NCBI GenBank assembly: GCA_964453915.1
Contig: CAYVPW010000033.1
Span: 1 to 12,076, forward strand
Direction of reading: 5' to 3'
From: UBA1259 sp964453915
GTDB lineage: Bacteria > Bacillota > Clostridia > Christensenellales > Borkfalkiaceae
DNA: 12,076 bases
Both the position numbers and the translations under genes were made by a program. The notes under the pieces were generated by a model, which worked only from the letters and a program-made list of their open reading frames with translations, had not been told where the DNA came from and searched no databases. Shown piece after piece: positions 4,666-11,623 of this stretch. The first letter of the stretch is position 1; the number at the start of each line of letters is the position of its first letter.

Positions 4666-6528
4666 TTACTTAAAATACTTTGTTGCGGTTTGGAAATACC
4701 AGTTAAGGTTTCCCACAACGTATCCTCTTACGGTTTTAACGTCTAATCCGGAAACTAAGAGTGCTTGATATTCCGTATTTGCCGTTGCAAAAGCGGTATC
4801 TTTTAACGCATCTTTTTGTTCCTTGGTTAAATTATCAAAGTCGTTAAGTCCGTAAAACGCTTGAGACAATTTTAACGCCGCTTCGTAGTTTTCTAACGTT
4901 TTTAAGCTATCCGCACCAACGGTATCTTTTTGATCGTCGGTAAGGCTTTCGTATAACGCTCTGGTTTCAGTAATATATTCCACCGTGGGAACACCGTCTT
5001 TCAACGCAATGTTTCCGTCGTTATCGGTATCAAAAACCAACTTTCCACCATCTAAAAGATTTGCAATGTTATCTATTCTTGCCTTAACGTAGCCAGCCAT
5101 ATCGGACTCGTCGTACTTTGCAAGCGATATTACGTTGTCAAAGAAACAAACGTCGTCCTCTTCTTTAAGGTTTTCGTTATTTAAAGAAACAACCTTAATA
5201 TAAGAGCAACCCAAAGCCGTATTGTCGCTGTAAAAGGCGTAATCCCCTATTATTTCAGCACTATACCAATCGGTAGGAAGAGTAGAATCGCTTATTACCT
5301 GTTCTTTAGCATCGGCATTGTTAAGTTCGATTCTGGCAAGTTTCGTATTGCCGTTCAAATAATAAATATAATTACCTTGCTTTTTGATAAGCGTGCTTGC
5401 CTTATTTATAATGGCAACGGTTTTTTGAGAATCCGCATCGTTAGTTATTGCATTAGTCATTCTAACCGCACCGCTTTCGGTGTTTACGGTGTAAATTTCC
5501 GTCGGGGAAACTTTTAAAGATGTATCGGTAAGCACGGACGAATTCAAAACTTCCGCACCGGCAATTTTTTGATAAAGATTTGCCACGCCTACTGCTTTTA
5601 CTATTTCACTGTTAACGGAAACGGTTTTCGTTTCTCCGTAATAAACCGTGCCGTTTTCTATATATTTTAGATTATAAAAGGTTTTAGTGCTCTCACCGTC
5701 CAAAACTAGTTTTGCACTTTCTTCCCCTGCTTTATAAGCGTAAATCTTATTATAGTCTGCCATTGTTCTAGAATAAGAAGAGTTTTTTTCTGCCTCCGCT
5801 TCGTCATACTTAGCGCTGTATACGGTATTTTTGAACACAACTACCGCATCTCCGCAAGAACCTTTATCCACAAACTTAAAAGATTCACTGTCAAACGTTT
5901 CCATTTCTTCCGTCTCAACGTCCGCCTTTGCAATTTCGGTGGTAACGTTTGTTGAGGTGTTGTAAGAAATAAGTCTGGTGTTTGCAGAATCGTAAACCAC
6001 TGCGTAAACAACTCCGTTTGCTTCTACAAACCTATAATTGTCGCTAAGCGCTTGCGTTTTGAAAAACTTAATGGTATCCGTTCCGTCTAACTTTGTTCTT
6101 AAAAACTCTAGTTGAGAGTTTACTATTTGACCGGAAGTATCTCTATCGGTAGAGGGAGATGCGTAGTACACGTAATCTCCATAAATAAAAATTCCTGAAG
6201 TGTAATCTTGCGCTACCAAAAGTTTAGGAACGACAACACATCTTTCAGGATCTGCCTTGCCGCTAACCACGTCCGATTTTTTAACCGCCATAAGAGAGCC
6301 TTTTACAGGCACGCCAAAGGTATTGTCCACCGTTGTTGCGGGAAGCCCGTTGATATAATAGTAATAATTTTGCGTTTCAGAAACAAAGCCGCCGTTATAA
6401 ATAACGTTGCCCCATTCTTTAAGCGTCACGTCGCCACTGCTCCAGTTGGAACTGCCGCAACCTACCGCGGTAAAACACGTTGCAAGTGCAAGCATGGCAA
6501 TGATGATTTTTGATAAAAACTTTTTCAT
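4666..6528 (-). CDS. Predicted lipoprotein, DUF5050-like beta-propeller, function unknown
   Basis: A 620-aa exported protein. The N terminus is a lipoprotein signal: MKK, a hydrophobic segment to residue 20, then the lipobox AVGC with Cys24 followed by GSS, so it should be anchored to the outer face of the membrane. Residues about 40-500 are rich in beta-strand blocks of the YYYYINGL / GDYVYYAS / FLRTKLDGT type, as in DUF5050-like beta-propellers of clostridial surface proteins. The last ~95 residues (525-620) are helical, with two LTxEQK-type motifs (YESLTDDQKDTV and DNLTKEQKDAL) that recur in Firmicutes surface proteins. There are no catalytic motifs. The start ATG at 6528 has a GGGG element 6 nt upstream. 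It is monocistronic, with its own promoter and terminator. A sensing or binding role is only a guess; the lipoprotein call is solid. Confidence 0.85.
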   Translation of the reverse strand: MKKFLSKIIIAMLALATCFTAVGCGSSNWSSGDVTLKEWGNVIYNGGFVSETQNYYYYINGLPATTVDNTFGVPVKGSLMAVKKSDVVSGKADPERCVVVPKLLVAQDYTSGIFIYGDYVYYASPSTDRDTSGQIVNSQLEFLRTKLDGTDTIKFFKTQALSDNYRFVEANGVVYAVVYDSANTRLISYNTSTNVTTEIAKADVETEEMETFDSESFKFVDKGSCGDAVVVFKNTVYSAKYDEAEAEKNSSYSRTMADYNKIYAYKAGEESAKLVLDGESTKTFYNLKYIENGTVYYGETKTVSVNSEIVKAVGVANLYQKIAGAEVLNSSVLTDTSLKVSPTEIYTVNTESGAVRMTNAITNDADSQKTVAIINKASTLIKKQGNYIYYLNGNTKLARIELNNADAKEQVISDSTLPTDWYSAEIIGDYAFYSDNTALGCSYIKVVSLNNENLKEEDDVCFFDNVISLAKYDESDMAGYVKARIDNIANLLDGGKLVFDTDNDGNIALKDGVPTVEYITETRALYESLTDDQKDTVGADSLKTLENYEAALKLSQAFYGLNDFDNLTKEQKDALKDTAFATANTEYQALLVSGLDVKTVRGYVVGNLNWYFQTATKYFK

Positions 6529-6608
6529 ATATAACCCCGTTTGTTAATAGGTAAACTTTTTTTATTGCGCCGAATAGAATAATACTGCACGATAATATAA
6601 GTAGATAT

Positions 6609-6637
6609 ATTATATACTATATAAATCGGTTTTGCAA
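6609..6637 (-). promoter_or_regulatory. Sigma-A promoter of the lipoprotein gene
   Basis: On the minus strand TTGCAA (6632-6637), a 17-nt spacer and TATAAT (6609-6614), predicting a leader of about 73 nt. It lies in the 159-bp divergent region shared with the small plus-strand gene. I could not pick a convincing plus-strand promoter there. Confidence 0.8.
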
Positions 6638-6687
6638 TGATTTTTTTGATATTTTCGGTATTTTTATCTATGCGGGCGGTGTAAAAA

Positions 6688-6948
6688 ATGGATAAATTCG
6701 GCATTTTTAAACTTTTAAATTCTTTTTGCGATTATTACGATAAAAACGTAAAAAACAAAAACGGTGATTCTTCGCAAGAAACGCCTGATTTAGGAAAGGC
6801 GGACTTAAATAAAAATTCCGTTTGCAATGATTGTAAAAATCGGAATAACTTGTCCGCCACGCCCGTTCCGCTTCAAGATAAAATGCTTGATACTATGCGG
6901 CGGCACGAAGAAATAATTAAAAGAGTTAACGCCGAAAAGCCTAAATAA
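6688..6948 (+). CDS. Small protein of unknown function with a CxxC motif
   Basis: An 86-aa hydrophilic protein that I do not recognise. It has an aromatic amphipathic N-terminal helix (about residues 1-20, with Cys14), an Asn/Lys/Asp-rich linker, a single C46-N-D-C49 pair followed by KNRNN, and a C-terminal charged helix (about 62-83, QDKMLDTMRRHEEIIKRV). There is no signal peptide. Base composition and codon use match the neighbours. A terminator overlaps its stop codon and the upstream region has a GGCGG element 8 nt before the ATG, which together argue for a real gene. It is the only complete plus-strand gene in the window, divergent from the lipoprotein and convergent with rpsI. One CxxC could contribute to metal binding in an oligomer or to redox activity; neither can be shown. 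Confidence 0.65.
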   Translation: MDKFGIFKLLNSFCDYYDKNVKNKNGDSSQETPDLGKADLNKNSVCNDCKNRNNLSATPVPLQDKMLDTMRRHEEIIKRVNAEKPK

Positions 6949-6984
6949 ATTTATAACCGTTTTCGGCGTAATTATTTCTTTTCA
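6929..6984 (+). terminator. Terminator overlapping the end of the small plus-strand gene
   Basis: A perfect 10-bp stem: ACGCCGAAAA (6929-6938) with TTTTCGGCGT (6960-6969), a 21-nt loop and a T-rich tail (ATTATTTCTTTT). The left arm is inside the coding sequence and encodes the final N-A-E-K residues. The tail is less uniform than in the other terminators. Confidence 0.6.
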
Positions 6985-6995
6985 AACAATCCGTG

Positions 6996-7029
6996 AAAAT
7001 AAAAAAGAGAAGCAAAACTGCTTCTCTTT
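6996..7029 (-). terminator. Strong terminator after rpsI
   Basis: A perfect 11-bp stem (7004-7014 with 7019-7029; AAAGAGAAGCA with TGCTTCTCTTT) and a 4-nt loop. On the minus strand it is followed by TTTTTTATTTT. It ends the rplM-rpsI unit 20 bp after the rpsI stop. Confidence 0.92.
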
Positions 7030-7048
7030 CCGTTTTGATTTTTGCAAA

Positions 7049-7462
7049 TTATCTCTTGGAGAATTGCGGTGCACGACGTGCTTTCTTTAAGCCGTATTTC
7101 TTTCTTTCCTTCATTCTGGAATCTCTGGTTAAGAAACCTGCTTTCTTTAAAGCCGCTCTCGTTTCGGGTTCTGCTTCTAATAAAGCACGGGAAATACCGT
7201 GTCTGATAGCACCGGCTTGACCGGTAAATCCACCGCCGCAAACGTTTACAACAACGTCGTACTTAGCGGAAGTTTCCGTTAAAGCAAGGGGTTGACGAAC
7301 GATAAACTTTAAGGTATCTAAACCGAAATATTCATCTATGCTCTTATTGTTTATAGTAATTACACCGTCACCTGCGGGAAGCAAACGAACGCGTGCGATT
7401 GCTTTTTTTCTTCTACCGGTTCCCCAGTATTGAACTTTCTTTTTAGTAGTAGCTCTTGCCAT
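7049..7462 (-). CDS. rpsI: 30S ribosomal protein S9 (uS9)
   Basis: A 137-aa small-subunit protein whose C-terminal tail reaches the decoding site and contacts P-site tRNA. Family hallmarks are YWGTGRRKKAIARVRLLPAGDG near the N terminus, GGGFTGQAGAIRHGISRALL in the middle, GFLTRDSRMKERKKYGLKKARRAPQFSKR at the end, and the invariant terminal SKR. It is slightly longer than the common 130 aa because of a short basic N-terminal extension. The start ATG at 7462 has AGAGGTG about 5 nt upstream, overlapping the stop of rplM 11 bp away. The rplM-rpsI pair is nearly universal in bacteria, so co-transcription and balanced translation are expected. Confidence 0.98.
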   Translation of the reverse strand: MARATTKKKVQYWGTGRRKKAIARVRLLPAGDGVITINNKSIDEYFGLDTLKFIVRQPLALTETSAKYDVVVNVCGGGFTGQAGAIRHGISRALLEAEPETRAALKKAGFLTRDSRMKERKKYGLKKARRAPQFSKR

Positions 7463-7473
7463 TTTTACACCTC

Positions 7474-7905
7474 TTAAACTAACTTAAGGATTTCGGGCTT
7501 TTGTGCCTGATGATTGTGGTCGCCGGTTTTGTAAACTTTAAGTTTGCCAATCATTTTGCGACCCAAACTATTTTTGGGAAGCATTCCTTTAATTGCTTCG
7601 TAAACGGCTACGTCGGACTTGGTTGCCATTAAGGTTTTATATTGAATTTCTTTAAGTCCGCCGATGTGGCCGGTGTGATATCTGTAATATTTCTTTTCTA
7701 ATTTTTTGCCGGTTAAAACAACCTTATCGGTATTGATTACTATAACGTAATCTCCGGTATCTACGTTAGGCGTGAAAGTGGGTTTGTTCTTTCCGCGAAG
7801 AATAGCAGCAACCTTAGAAGCAAGTCTTCCAAGTGCAATGCCTTCCGCGTCTACAACGTACCATTTTCTGACCACGTCTTGTTCGTGTGCCATATACGTC
7901 TTCAT
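7474..7905 (-). CDS. rplM: 50S ribosomal protein L13 (uL13)
   Basis: A 143-aa protein of typical length, an early-assembling 23S rRNA-binding large-subunit protein. Recognisable blocks are KWYVVDAEGIALGRLASKVAAILRGKNKPTFTPNVDTGDYVIVINTDKVVLTGKK, then YRYHTGHIGGLKE and AIKGMLPKNSLGRKMIGKLKVY. The start ATG at 7905 has AAGGAG 9 nt upstream. A strong promoter and a structured leader precede it, so the pair rplM-rpsI has its own transcription start even though it follows truA in the conserved operon order. Confidence 0.98.
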   Translation of the reverse strand: MKTYMAHEQDVVRKWYVVDAEGIALGRLASKVAAILRGKNKPTFTPNVDTGDYVIVINTDKVVLTGKKLEKKYYRYHTGHIGGLKEIQYKTLMATKSDVAVYEAIKGMLPKNSLGRKMIGKLKVYKTGDHNHQAQKPEILKLV

Positions 7906-7959
7906 TGTGTATTTCTCCTTAATCGTTATTTTTTAGTTTTATATGCAAGGAAAAACAAT

Positions 7960-8012
7960 TGCTTTTTTACGGTTCACGACGCCGTTTTAAGGGAGGGCTA
8001 ATCCCAAAAGCA
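7960..8012 (-). promoter_or_regulatory. Structured leader of rplM, L13-leader type
   Basis: The 128-nt untranslated leader of rplM can fold as a closing stem enclosing two hairpins. The closing stem is TGCTTTT (8006-8012) with AAAAGCA (7960-7966), 7 bp. Hairpin one is GGGA/TCCC (7991-8005) and hairpin two is ACGG/CCGT (7969-7985). Position and shape fit the autoregulatory L13 leader known upstream of rplM-rpsI in Firmicutes, where excess L13 is thought to bind and repress. A covariance-model search was not possible here. Confidence 0.6.
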
Positions 8013-8039
8013 CGCATTTTCCTTTATAAACGCCTAATT

Positions 8040-8068
8040 ATCTTAAATTATTTACCCGTTATTGTCAA
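8040..8068 (-). promoter_or_regulatory. Sigma-A promoter of rplM-rpsI
   Basis: On the minus strand a perfect TTGACA (8063-8068), a 17-nt spacer and TAAGAT (8040-8045). It predicts a start near 8033. It is the best -35 box in the window, as expected for ribosomal protein genes. Confidence 0.88.
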
Positions 8069-8134
8069 GCATTTTTTCGCTTTTTTGTGATTTTTACGCC
8101 TATTTTCTGTCGTTTACGGGCTTTTTACTACATA

Positions 8135-8169
8135 TTGTGGTTGAAAAATTTTTAAGCCGCAATTTTTTT
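8135..8169 (+). terminator. Plus-strand terminator-like hairpin beside the truA 3' end
   Basis: TTGTGG (8135-8140) pairs with CCGCAA (8157-8162) using one G-U wobble. The stem continues inward with AT pairs, and seven T residues (8163-8169) follow on the plus strand. On the minus strand the wobbles become mismatches and no T-run follows, so it is not a good truA terminator. No plus-strand gene precedes it. Confidence 0.35.
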
Positions 8170-8902
8170 ATTTATAAACGACCTTTTCTAAACAAAGTCC
8201 TTTCGCCGGCAAAGTGTTTCCGCCTAAATTTCTTTTGCCTGAAGAAATCATTTTTTTAAGCTCTTCTTCCGTCATTTTGCCGTAGCCTATCTTTAACAGC
8301 GTTCCCGCTATTATTCTTACCATATTGTATAAAAAGCCGTTTCCGCAAACGGTGATTTTTATATCTTCGCCTTTTTTTGCCACTGTTAAACGATAGATAA
8401 TTCTCGTTGTAGTTTGTACGGAAGAGCCGCTAGAGCAAAAACTTTTAAAGTCGTGTTCCCCCGCTAAAATTTTGCTTGCGGCTTGCATTTTTTTTATATC
8501 TAACCCCTCGTCTACTCTAACGGCGTACCTTTCTTTTAAGGGGTTAGGTATTTCGCTTTGATACATAGAATAAACGTAAGTTTTCTTTTTCGCGCTTCTG
8601 CACGCATTAAAATTTTCCGCCGCTCTTTGGCTATTATAAACTCTTATATCCTGCGGCAAAAAAACGTTTAGTGCCTTTGCAAACTTTTCCGGCGGAATAT
8701 TGCTTTCCGTTTCAAAATGGGCAACCTGCCCCTTTGCGTGCACTCCGGCATCGGTTCTACCGCTTCCCGTAACGGAAACTTTCTCTCCCGTAAGGCTTTC
8801 TAACGCTCGGTTAAGTGCCTCTTGAACCGTTTTCCCGTTAGGTTGAATTTGCCAACCGCAATAATCTGTTCCGTCGTATCCGACGGTTAGTTTAATCTTC
8901 AT
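8168..8902 (-). CDS. truA: tRNA pseudouridine(38-40) synthase TruA
   Basis: A 244-aa enzyme of standard length that isomerises uridines 38-40 in the tRNA anticodon stem-loop. The catalytic block GSGRTDAGVHAKGQVAHF is intact, with nucleophile Asp51. Other family motifs are the N-terminal YDGTDYCGWQIQPNGKTVQ, the RRYAYxM-like KKTYVYSMYQ, EHDFKSFCSSGSS, GNGFLYNMVRIIAGTLLKIG and the C-terminal LPAKGLCLEKVVY. The start is 2 bp after the ecfT stop with only a weak GGCGG-like site inside the end of ecfT, so translation is probably coupled. It is the last gene of the ECF operon. No minus-strand terminator was seen after it, so some readthrough into rplM-rpsI is likely, as in the conserved Firmicutes string. 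Confidence 0.97.
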   Translation of the reverse strand: MKIKLTVGYDGTDYCGWQIQPNGKTVQEALNRALESLTGEKVSVTGSGRTDAGVHAKGQVAHFETESNIPPEKFAKALNVFLPQDIRVYNSQRAAENFNACRSAKKKTYVYSMYQSEIPNPLKERYAVRVDEGLDIKKMQAASKILAGEHDFKSFCSSGSSVQTTTRIIYRLTVAKKGEDIKITVCGNGFLYNMVRIIAGTLLKIGYGKMTEEELKKMISSGKRNLGGNTLPAKGLCLEKVVYK

Positions 8903-8904
8903 CT

Positions 8905-9726
8905 CTATACCGCCATCACAACGTAAAATCCGTTTAACAAAACCACGCCGATTATCAACCCGGCAACTAAAATAATTCCCAACAAATCTCTGTAAGACGA
9001 TTTTAATTTTTTATATCTCGTTCTGTTTTTACTGCCGGCATAACACCTTGCATCCATAGCGTCGGCAAGCTCGTCCGCCCTTCTAAAAGAACTTATCAAT
9101 AGCGGAATAAGCACGGGAATAAGCGCTTTTGCTCTTTTAAAAATATTTCCGCTTTCAAAATCCGCACCCCTTGCCTTTTGCGCTTTTATAATTCTATCCG
9201 TTTCGTCTAAAAGCGTGGGAATAAACCTTAAAGCGATGCTCATTATAAGTGCAAATTCGTGCACGGGAAACTTTATAAATTTAAGCGGATATAAAAGGCT
9301 TTCTATTCCGTCCGCAATTTCTACGGGTGAAGTGGTAAACGTAAGCAAAGAAGCACCCATTACTATAAGCGTAATTCTGCAAACGATAAACCCTGCGTTT
9401 AATAGCCCCAGATCCGTTATTTTTATTACCCAAAGTTCACACAAAACGTTGCCGTCCGTATTAAAAAGCAACTGCAAAACCGCCGTAAATATAACTATAA
9501 ATATTACGGCTTTTATGCTTTTTAGAATCCTTAAAAAGGGTATTTTGGCAACCGTTGCCGTAATAACAACAAACAGCAAACACGCCGCAAACCCCAAAAA
9601 ATGAAAACTGGAAACCAAAAATACCGCCACTATATACGCAATAGATAGCAAAATTTTTACTCTCGGATCCATTTTGTGCACAAAACTTACGGCGGGATAA
9701 TATTGCCCGAACGTTATCTCTTTCAT
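8905..9726 (-). CDS. ecfT: ECF transporter transmembrane component EcfT
   Basis: A 273-aa integral membrane protein that couples the two ATPases to interchangeable substrate-binding S components for vitamin or metal uptake. Hydrophobic segments fall at about residues 25-60, 70-90, 108-130, 155-172 and 248-272. The two cytoplasmic coupling-helix signatures are present: Ala-Arg-Gly at 185-187 (AQKARGADF) and Ala-Arg-Cys at 226-228 (ADAMDARCY), which dock into the ATPases. The start codon overlaps the ecfA2 stop by one base (TAATG), giving coupled translation. No S component lies in the window, so this is probably a shared (group II) module whose substrates cannot be read from here. Confidence 0.96.
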   Translation of the reverse strand: MKEITFGQYYPAVSFVHKMDPRVKILLSIAYIVAVFLVSSFHFLGFAACLLFVVITATVAKIPFLRILKSIKAVIFIVIFTAVLQLLFNTDGNVLCELWVIKITDLGLLNAGFIVCRITLIVMGASLLTFTTSPVEIADGIESLLYPLKFIKFPVHEFALIMSIALRFIPTLLDETDRIIKAQKARGADFESGNIFKRAKALIPVLIPLLISSFRRADELADAMDARCYAGSKNRTRYKKLKSSYRDLLGIILVAGLIIGVVLLNGFYVVMAV

Positions 9727-10598
9727 TACTCGTTCCCCCCGCCTAGCGCTTTTTTAACCGCACTGATAAAGCCCTCTTCGGTCAAATCGTTTTCGGCGTT
9801 TATTCCGTTTTCTTTCAATGCGTCCGTTAAATAAGCCGTAACGGGCAGGTCTAACCCTAACGCAATTAAATCTTCTTTTTTTTCAAACACTTCTTTGGGC
9901 GTTCCTACTGCATATAAAACTCCGTGAGAAAAAACGGCTAGCCTGTTGCAGTTTTCCGAAACCAAATTCATATCGTGAGAAACTATCACTATTGTTTTAA
10001 CTATTCCGCCGTGCAACCTTTTTAACAGTGCGATAAACTCTTTTTTCCCAACGGGGTCTAAGCCTGCGGCAGGCTCGTCTAGAATAAGAATTTCCGGCTC
10101 GGAAACAATCACGCCCGCTATCGCAACTCTTCTTTTTTGCCCGCCGGACAACTCAAACGGAGATTTGTCTTTTACAGCATTATAATTAAGCCCAACCGTT
10201 TCTATTGCCTTTTTTACCTTTACTTTTCTCTCTTCTTCGGTCATTTTAGGAAAGAAATTCTTTAACCCGAATTCCACGTCGCTTTCAACGGTTTCGGCAA
10301 AAAGTTGATGTTCGGGATATTGAAAAACCATACCGACTTTTGCTCTCAAAGCCTTAAAGTCGCATTTTTTATCGCTTAAATCAAAATCTCCCACAAAAAT
10401 TTTCCCGTGATCTTTTTGTAATTTTATAAGCCCGTTAAGATGTTGTACAAACGTGGATTTTCCGCTTCCGGTATGCCCTATTATTCCAAAAAAATCCCCG
10501 CTTTTTATCGTAAGCGAAACGTCGTCTAACGCTTTTACCGCAAGACTTTTGTTTTTTTCGCTATATACGTACGTTAAATGCTCGGTTTTAATTTGCAT
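9726..10598 (-). CDS. ecfA2: ECF transporter ATPase EcfA2
   Basis: A 290-aa ABC ATPase of the energy-coupling factor module. It has Walker A GHTGSGKST (41-49), a Q-loop at Gln93 in VFQYPEHQLFAETVESDVEFG (the QLFAETV block is typical of the A2/A' subunit), the signature LSGGQKRR (150-157), Walker B LILDEP with catalytic Glu175, a D-loop GLDP and switch His208 (VSHDM). All catalytic positions are intact. It pairs with EcfA1 as a heterodimer under EcfT on the inner face of the membrane. Its start overlaps the 3' end of ecfA1 by 25 bp, with a weak AAGAAG-like site within ecfA1, so coupled translation is likely. The C-terminal extension (about 230-290) is normal for this subfamily. Confidence 0.96.
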   Translation of the reverse strand: MQIKTEHLTYVYSEKNKSLAVKALDDVSLTIKSGDFFGIIGHTGSGKSTFVQHLNGLIKLQKDHGKIFVGDFDLSDKKCDFKALRAKVGMVFQYPEHQLFAETVESDVEFGLKNFFPKMTEEERKVKVKKAIETVGLNYNAVKDKSPFELSGGQKRRVAIAGVIVSEPEILILDEPAAGLDPVGKKEFIALLKRLHGGIVKTIVIVSHDMNLVSENCNRLAVFSHGVLYAVGTPKEVFEKKEDLIALGLDLPVTAYLTDALKENGINAENDLTEEGFISAVKKALGGGNE

Positions 10599-11407
10599 AA
10601 TTCTTCTTTTAGCCTTTCTTCCGTTAAAATTCCTTGCGGAAGCTTTACTCCGTTTTCTATTAGTTTATCCGCTATAGCGGTTGCGGGCGGAAGTTCCAGC
10701 CCCATTGCCTTTATCACTTCTTTTTTAGAAAAAATTTCTTCCGGCGTTCCGCTTAGCGCAACTTCGCCTTTGTTTAATATTATTATTCTGTCTGAATCGA
10801 CCGTTTCTTCCATATAGTGCGTAATTGCAATCACCGTTACTCCGTGTTCTTTGTTTAGTTTTTTCACTACGGAAAGAACTTCTTTTCTTCCTTTGGGGTC
10901 TAACATTGCGGTAGATTCGTCTAAAACCAAAATCTTTGGTTTTAGCGCTAACACGCCCGCTATGGCTATTCTTTGTTTTTGCCCGCCCGAAAGCCGCTCC
11001 GGAGAACGCTTTTTAAAACTTTCCATCACCACGCTTTTTAATGCAAAATCGATTCTCTCCCCTATCTCTTCTCTTGGAACACCGATATTTTCGGGACCGA
11101 AAGCAACGTCGTCTTCTACAATAGAGGCAACAAGTTGATTGTCCGGATTTTGAAAAACAACGCCTACTCTTTGCCTTATTTCAAAAAGAGAGTCTTTATC
11201 GGCAGAACAAAACCCGTCCACGGTTATTTTGCCTTGGTCGGGAATAAGAAGTGCGTTAAACAACTTTGCCAAAGTGCTTTTTCCGCTGCCGTTATGCCCT
11301 ATGACAGACACAAACTCGCCTTCTTCTACGGCAAGGGATACGTTTTTTAGCACCTTATGTTTTTTATCGTAAGAAAAACTTACGTTTTCCGCTTTTAAAA
11401 GGGACAT
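10574..11407 (-). CDS. ecfA1: ECF transporter ATPase EcfA1
   Basis: A 277-aa ABC ATPase, first gene of the ECF operon. It has Walker A GHNGSGKST (37-45), Q-loop Gln86 in VFQNPDNQLVASIVEDDVAFG, the signature LSGGQKQR (139-146), Walker B ILVLDEST with Glu164, a D-loop MLDP and switch His197 (ITHYMEE). The NPDNQ and DES(T)AMLDP variants are characteristic of A1, distinguishing it from the A2 copy. The start is ATG at 11407: GGAG lies 6 nt upstream (11414-11417), whereas an in-frame TTG at 11419 overlaps that site and is rejected. Its own sigma-A promoter lies about 30 bp upstream, divergent from nifJ. Confidence 0.96.
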   Translation of the reverse strand: MSLLKAENVSFSYDKKHKVLKNVSLAVEEGEFVSVIGHNGSGKSTLAKLFNALLIPDQGKITVDGFCSADKDSLFEIRQRVGVVFQNPDNQLVASIVEDDVAFGPENIGVPREEIGERIDFALKSVVMESFKKRSPERLSGGQKQRIAIAGVLALKPKILVLDESTAMLDPKGRKEVLSVVKKLNKEHGVTVIAITHYMEETVDSDRIIILNKGEVALSGTPEEIFSKKEVIKAMGLELPPATAIADKLIENGVKLPQGILTEERLKEELCKLKPSI

Positions 11408-11438
11408 CTTTATCTCCAAAATACAATTTCAATTATTT

Positions 11439-11467
11439 ATTATATCAAACGCACTCTGTTTTTTCAA
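11439..11467 (-). promoter_or_regulatory. Sigma-A promoter of the ecfA1-ecfA2-ecfT-truA operon
   Basis: On the minus strand TTGAAA (11462-11467), a 17-nt spacer and a perfect TATAAT (11439-11444). It predicts a start near 11432 and a leader of about 25 nt holding the GGAG ribosome-binding site. Confidence 0.85.
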
Positions 11468-11538
11468 GCAATTTTCAGCACTGTAAAAAGTCCCTTGTTT
11501 TATATAGACAAAATTTGCAAAATCTTTTTAGTTTAGCA

Positions 11539-11567
11539 TTGACTATTTCGAATTATAATTGTATAAT
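11539..11567 (+). promoter_or_regulatory. Sigma-A promoter of nifJ
   Basis: TTGACT (11539-11544), a 17-nt spacer and TATAAT (11562-11567) predict a start near 11574 and a leader of about 50 nt. The inverted repeat AATTATA-attg-TATAATT (11551-11568) covers the spacer and -10 box. The divergent ecfA1 promoter lies about 70 bp away. Confidence 0.85.
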
Positions 11568-11623
11568 TATATAAGCTGTTTTACTATGTATAAACACGTT
11601 AAAATTATTACGGAGGACTATAT

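Noticed and set aside
6208..6513. 101-codon plus-strand reading frame with many Arg/His within the lipoprotein gene
   Set aside because: Antisense to the lipoprotein signal region, no ribosome-binding site, no family resemblance.
8062..8259. Phe-rich plus-strand reading frame over the rplM promoter and truA 3' end
   Set aside because: It spans a promoter and the conserved truA C terminus in antisense; its composition reflects AT-rich DNA. The plus-strand hairpin at 8135 lies inside it, so it would not even be fully transcribed.
9215..9604. 129-codon plus-strand reading frame inside ecfT
   Set aside because: Antisense to a well-conserved gene, no ribosome-binding site and no recognisable motifs.
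11408..11419. TTG start for ecfA1 at 11419
   Set aside because: It overlaps the GGAG site; the ATG at 11407 is correctly spaced and gives the usual N terminus.
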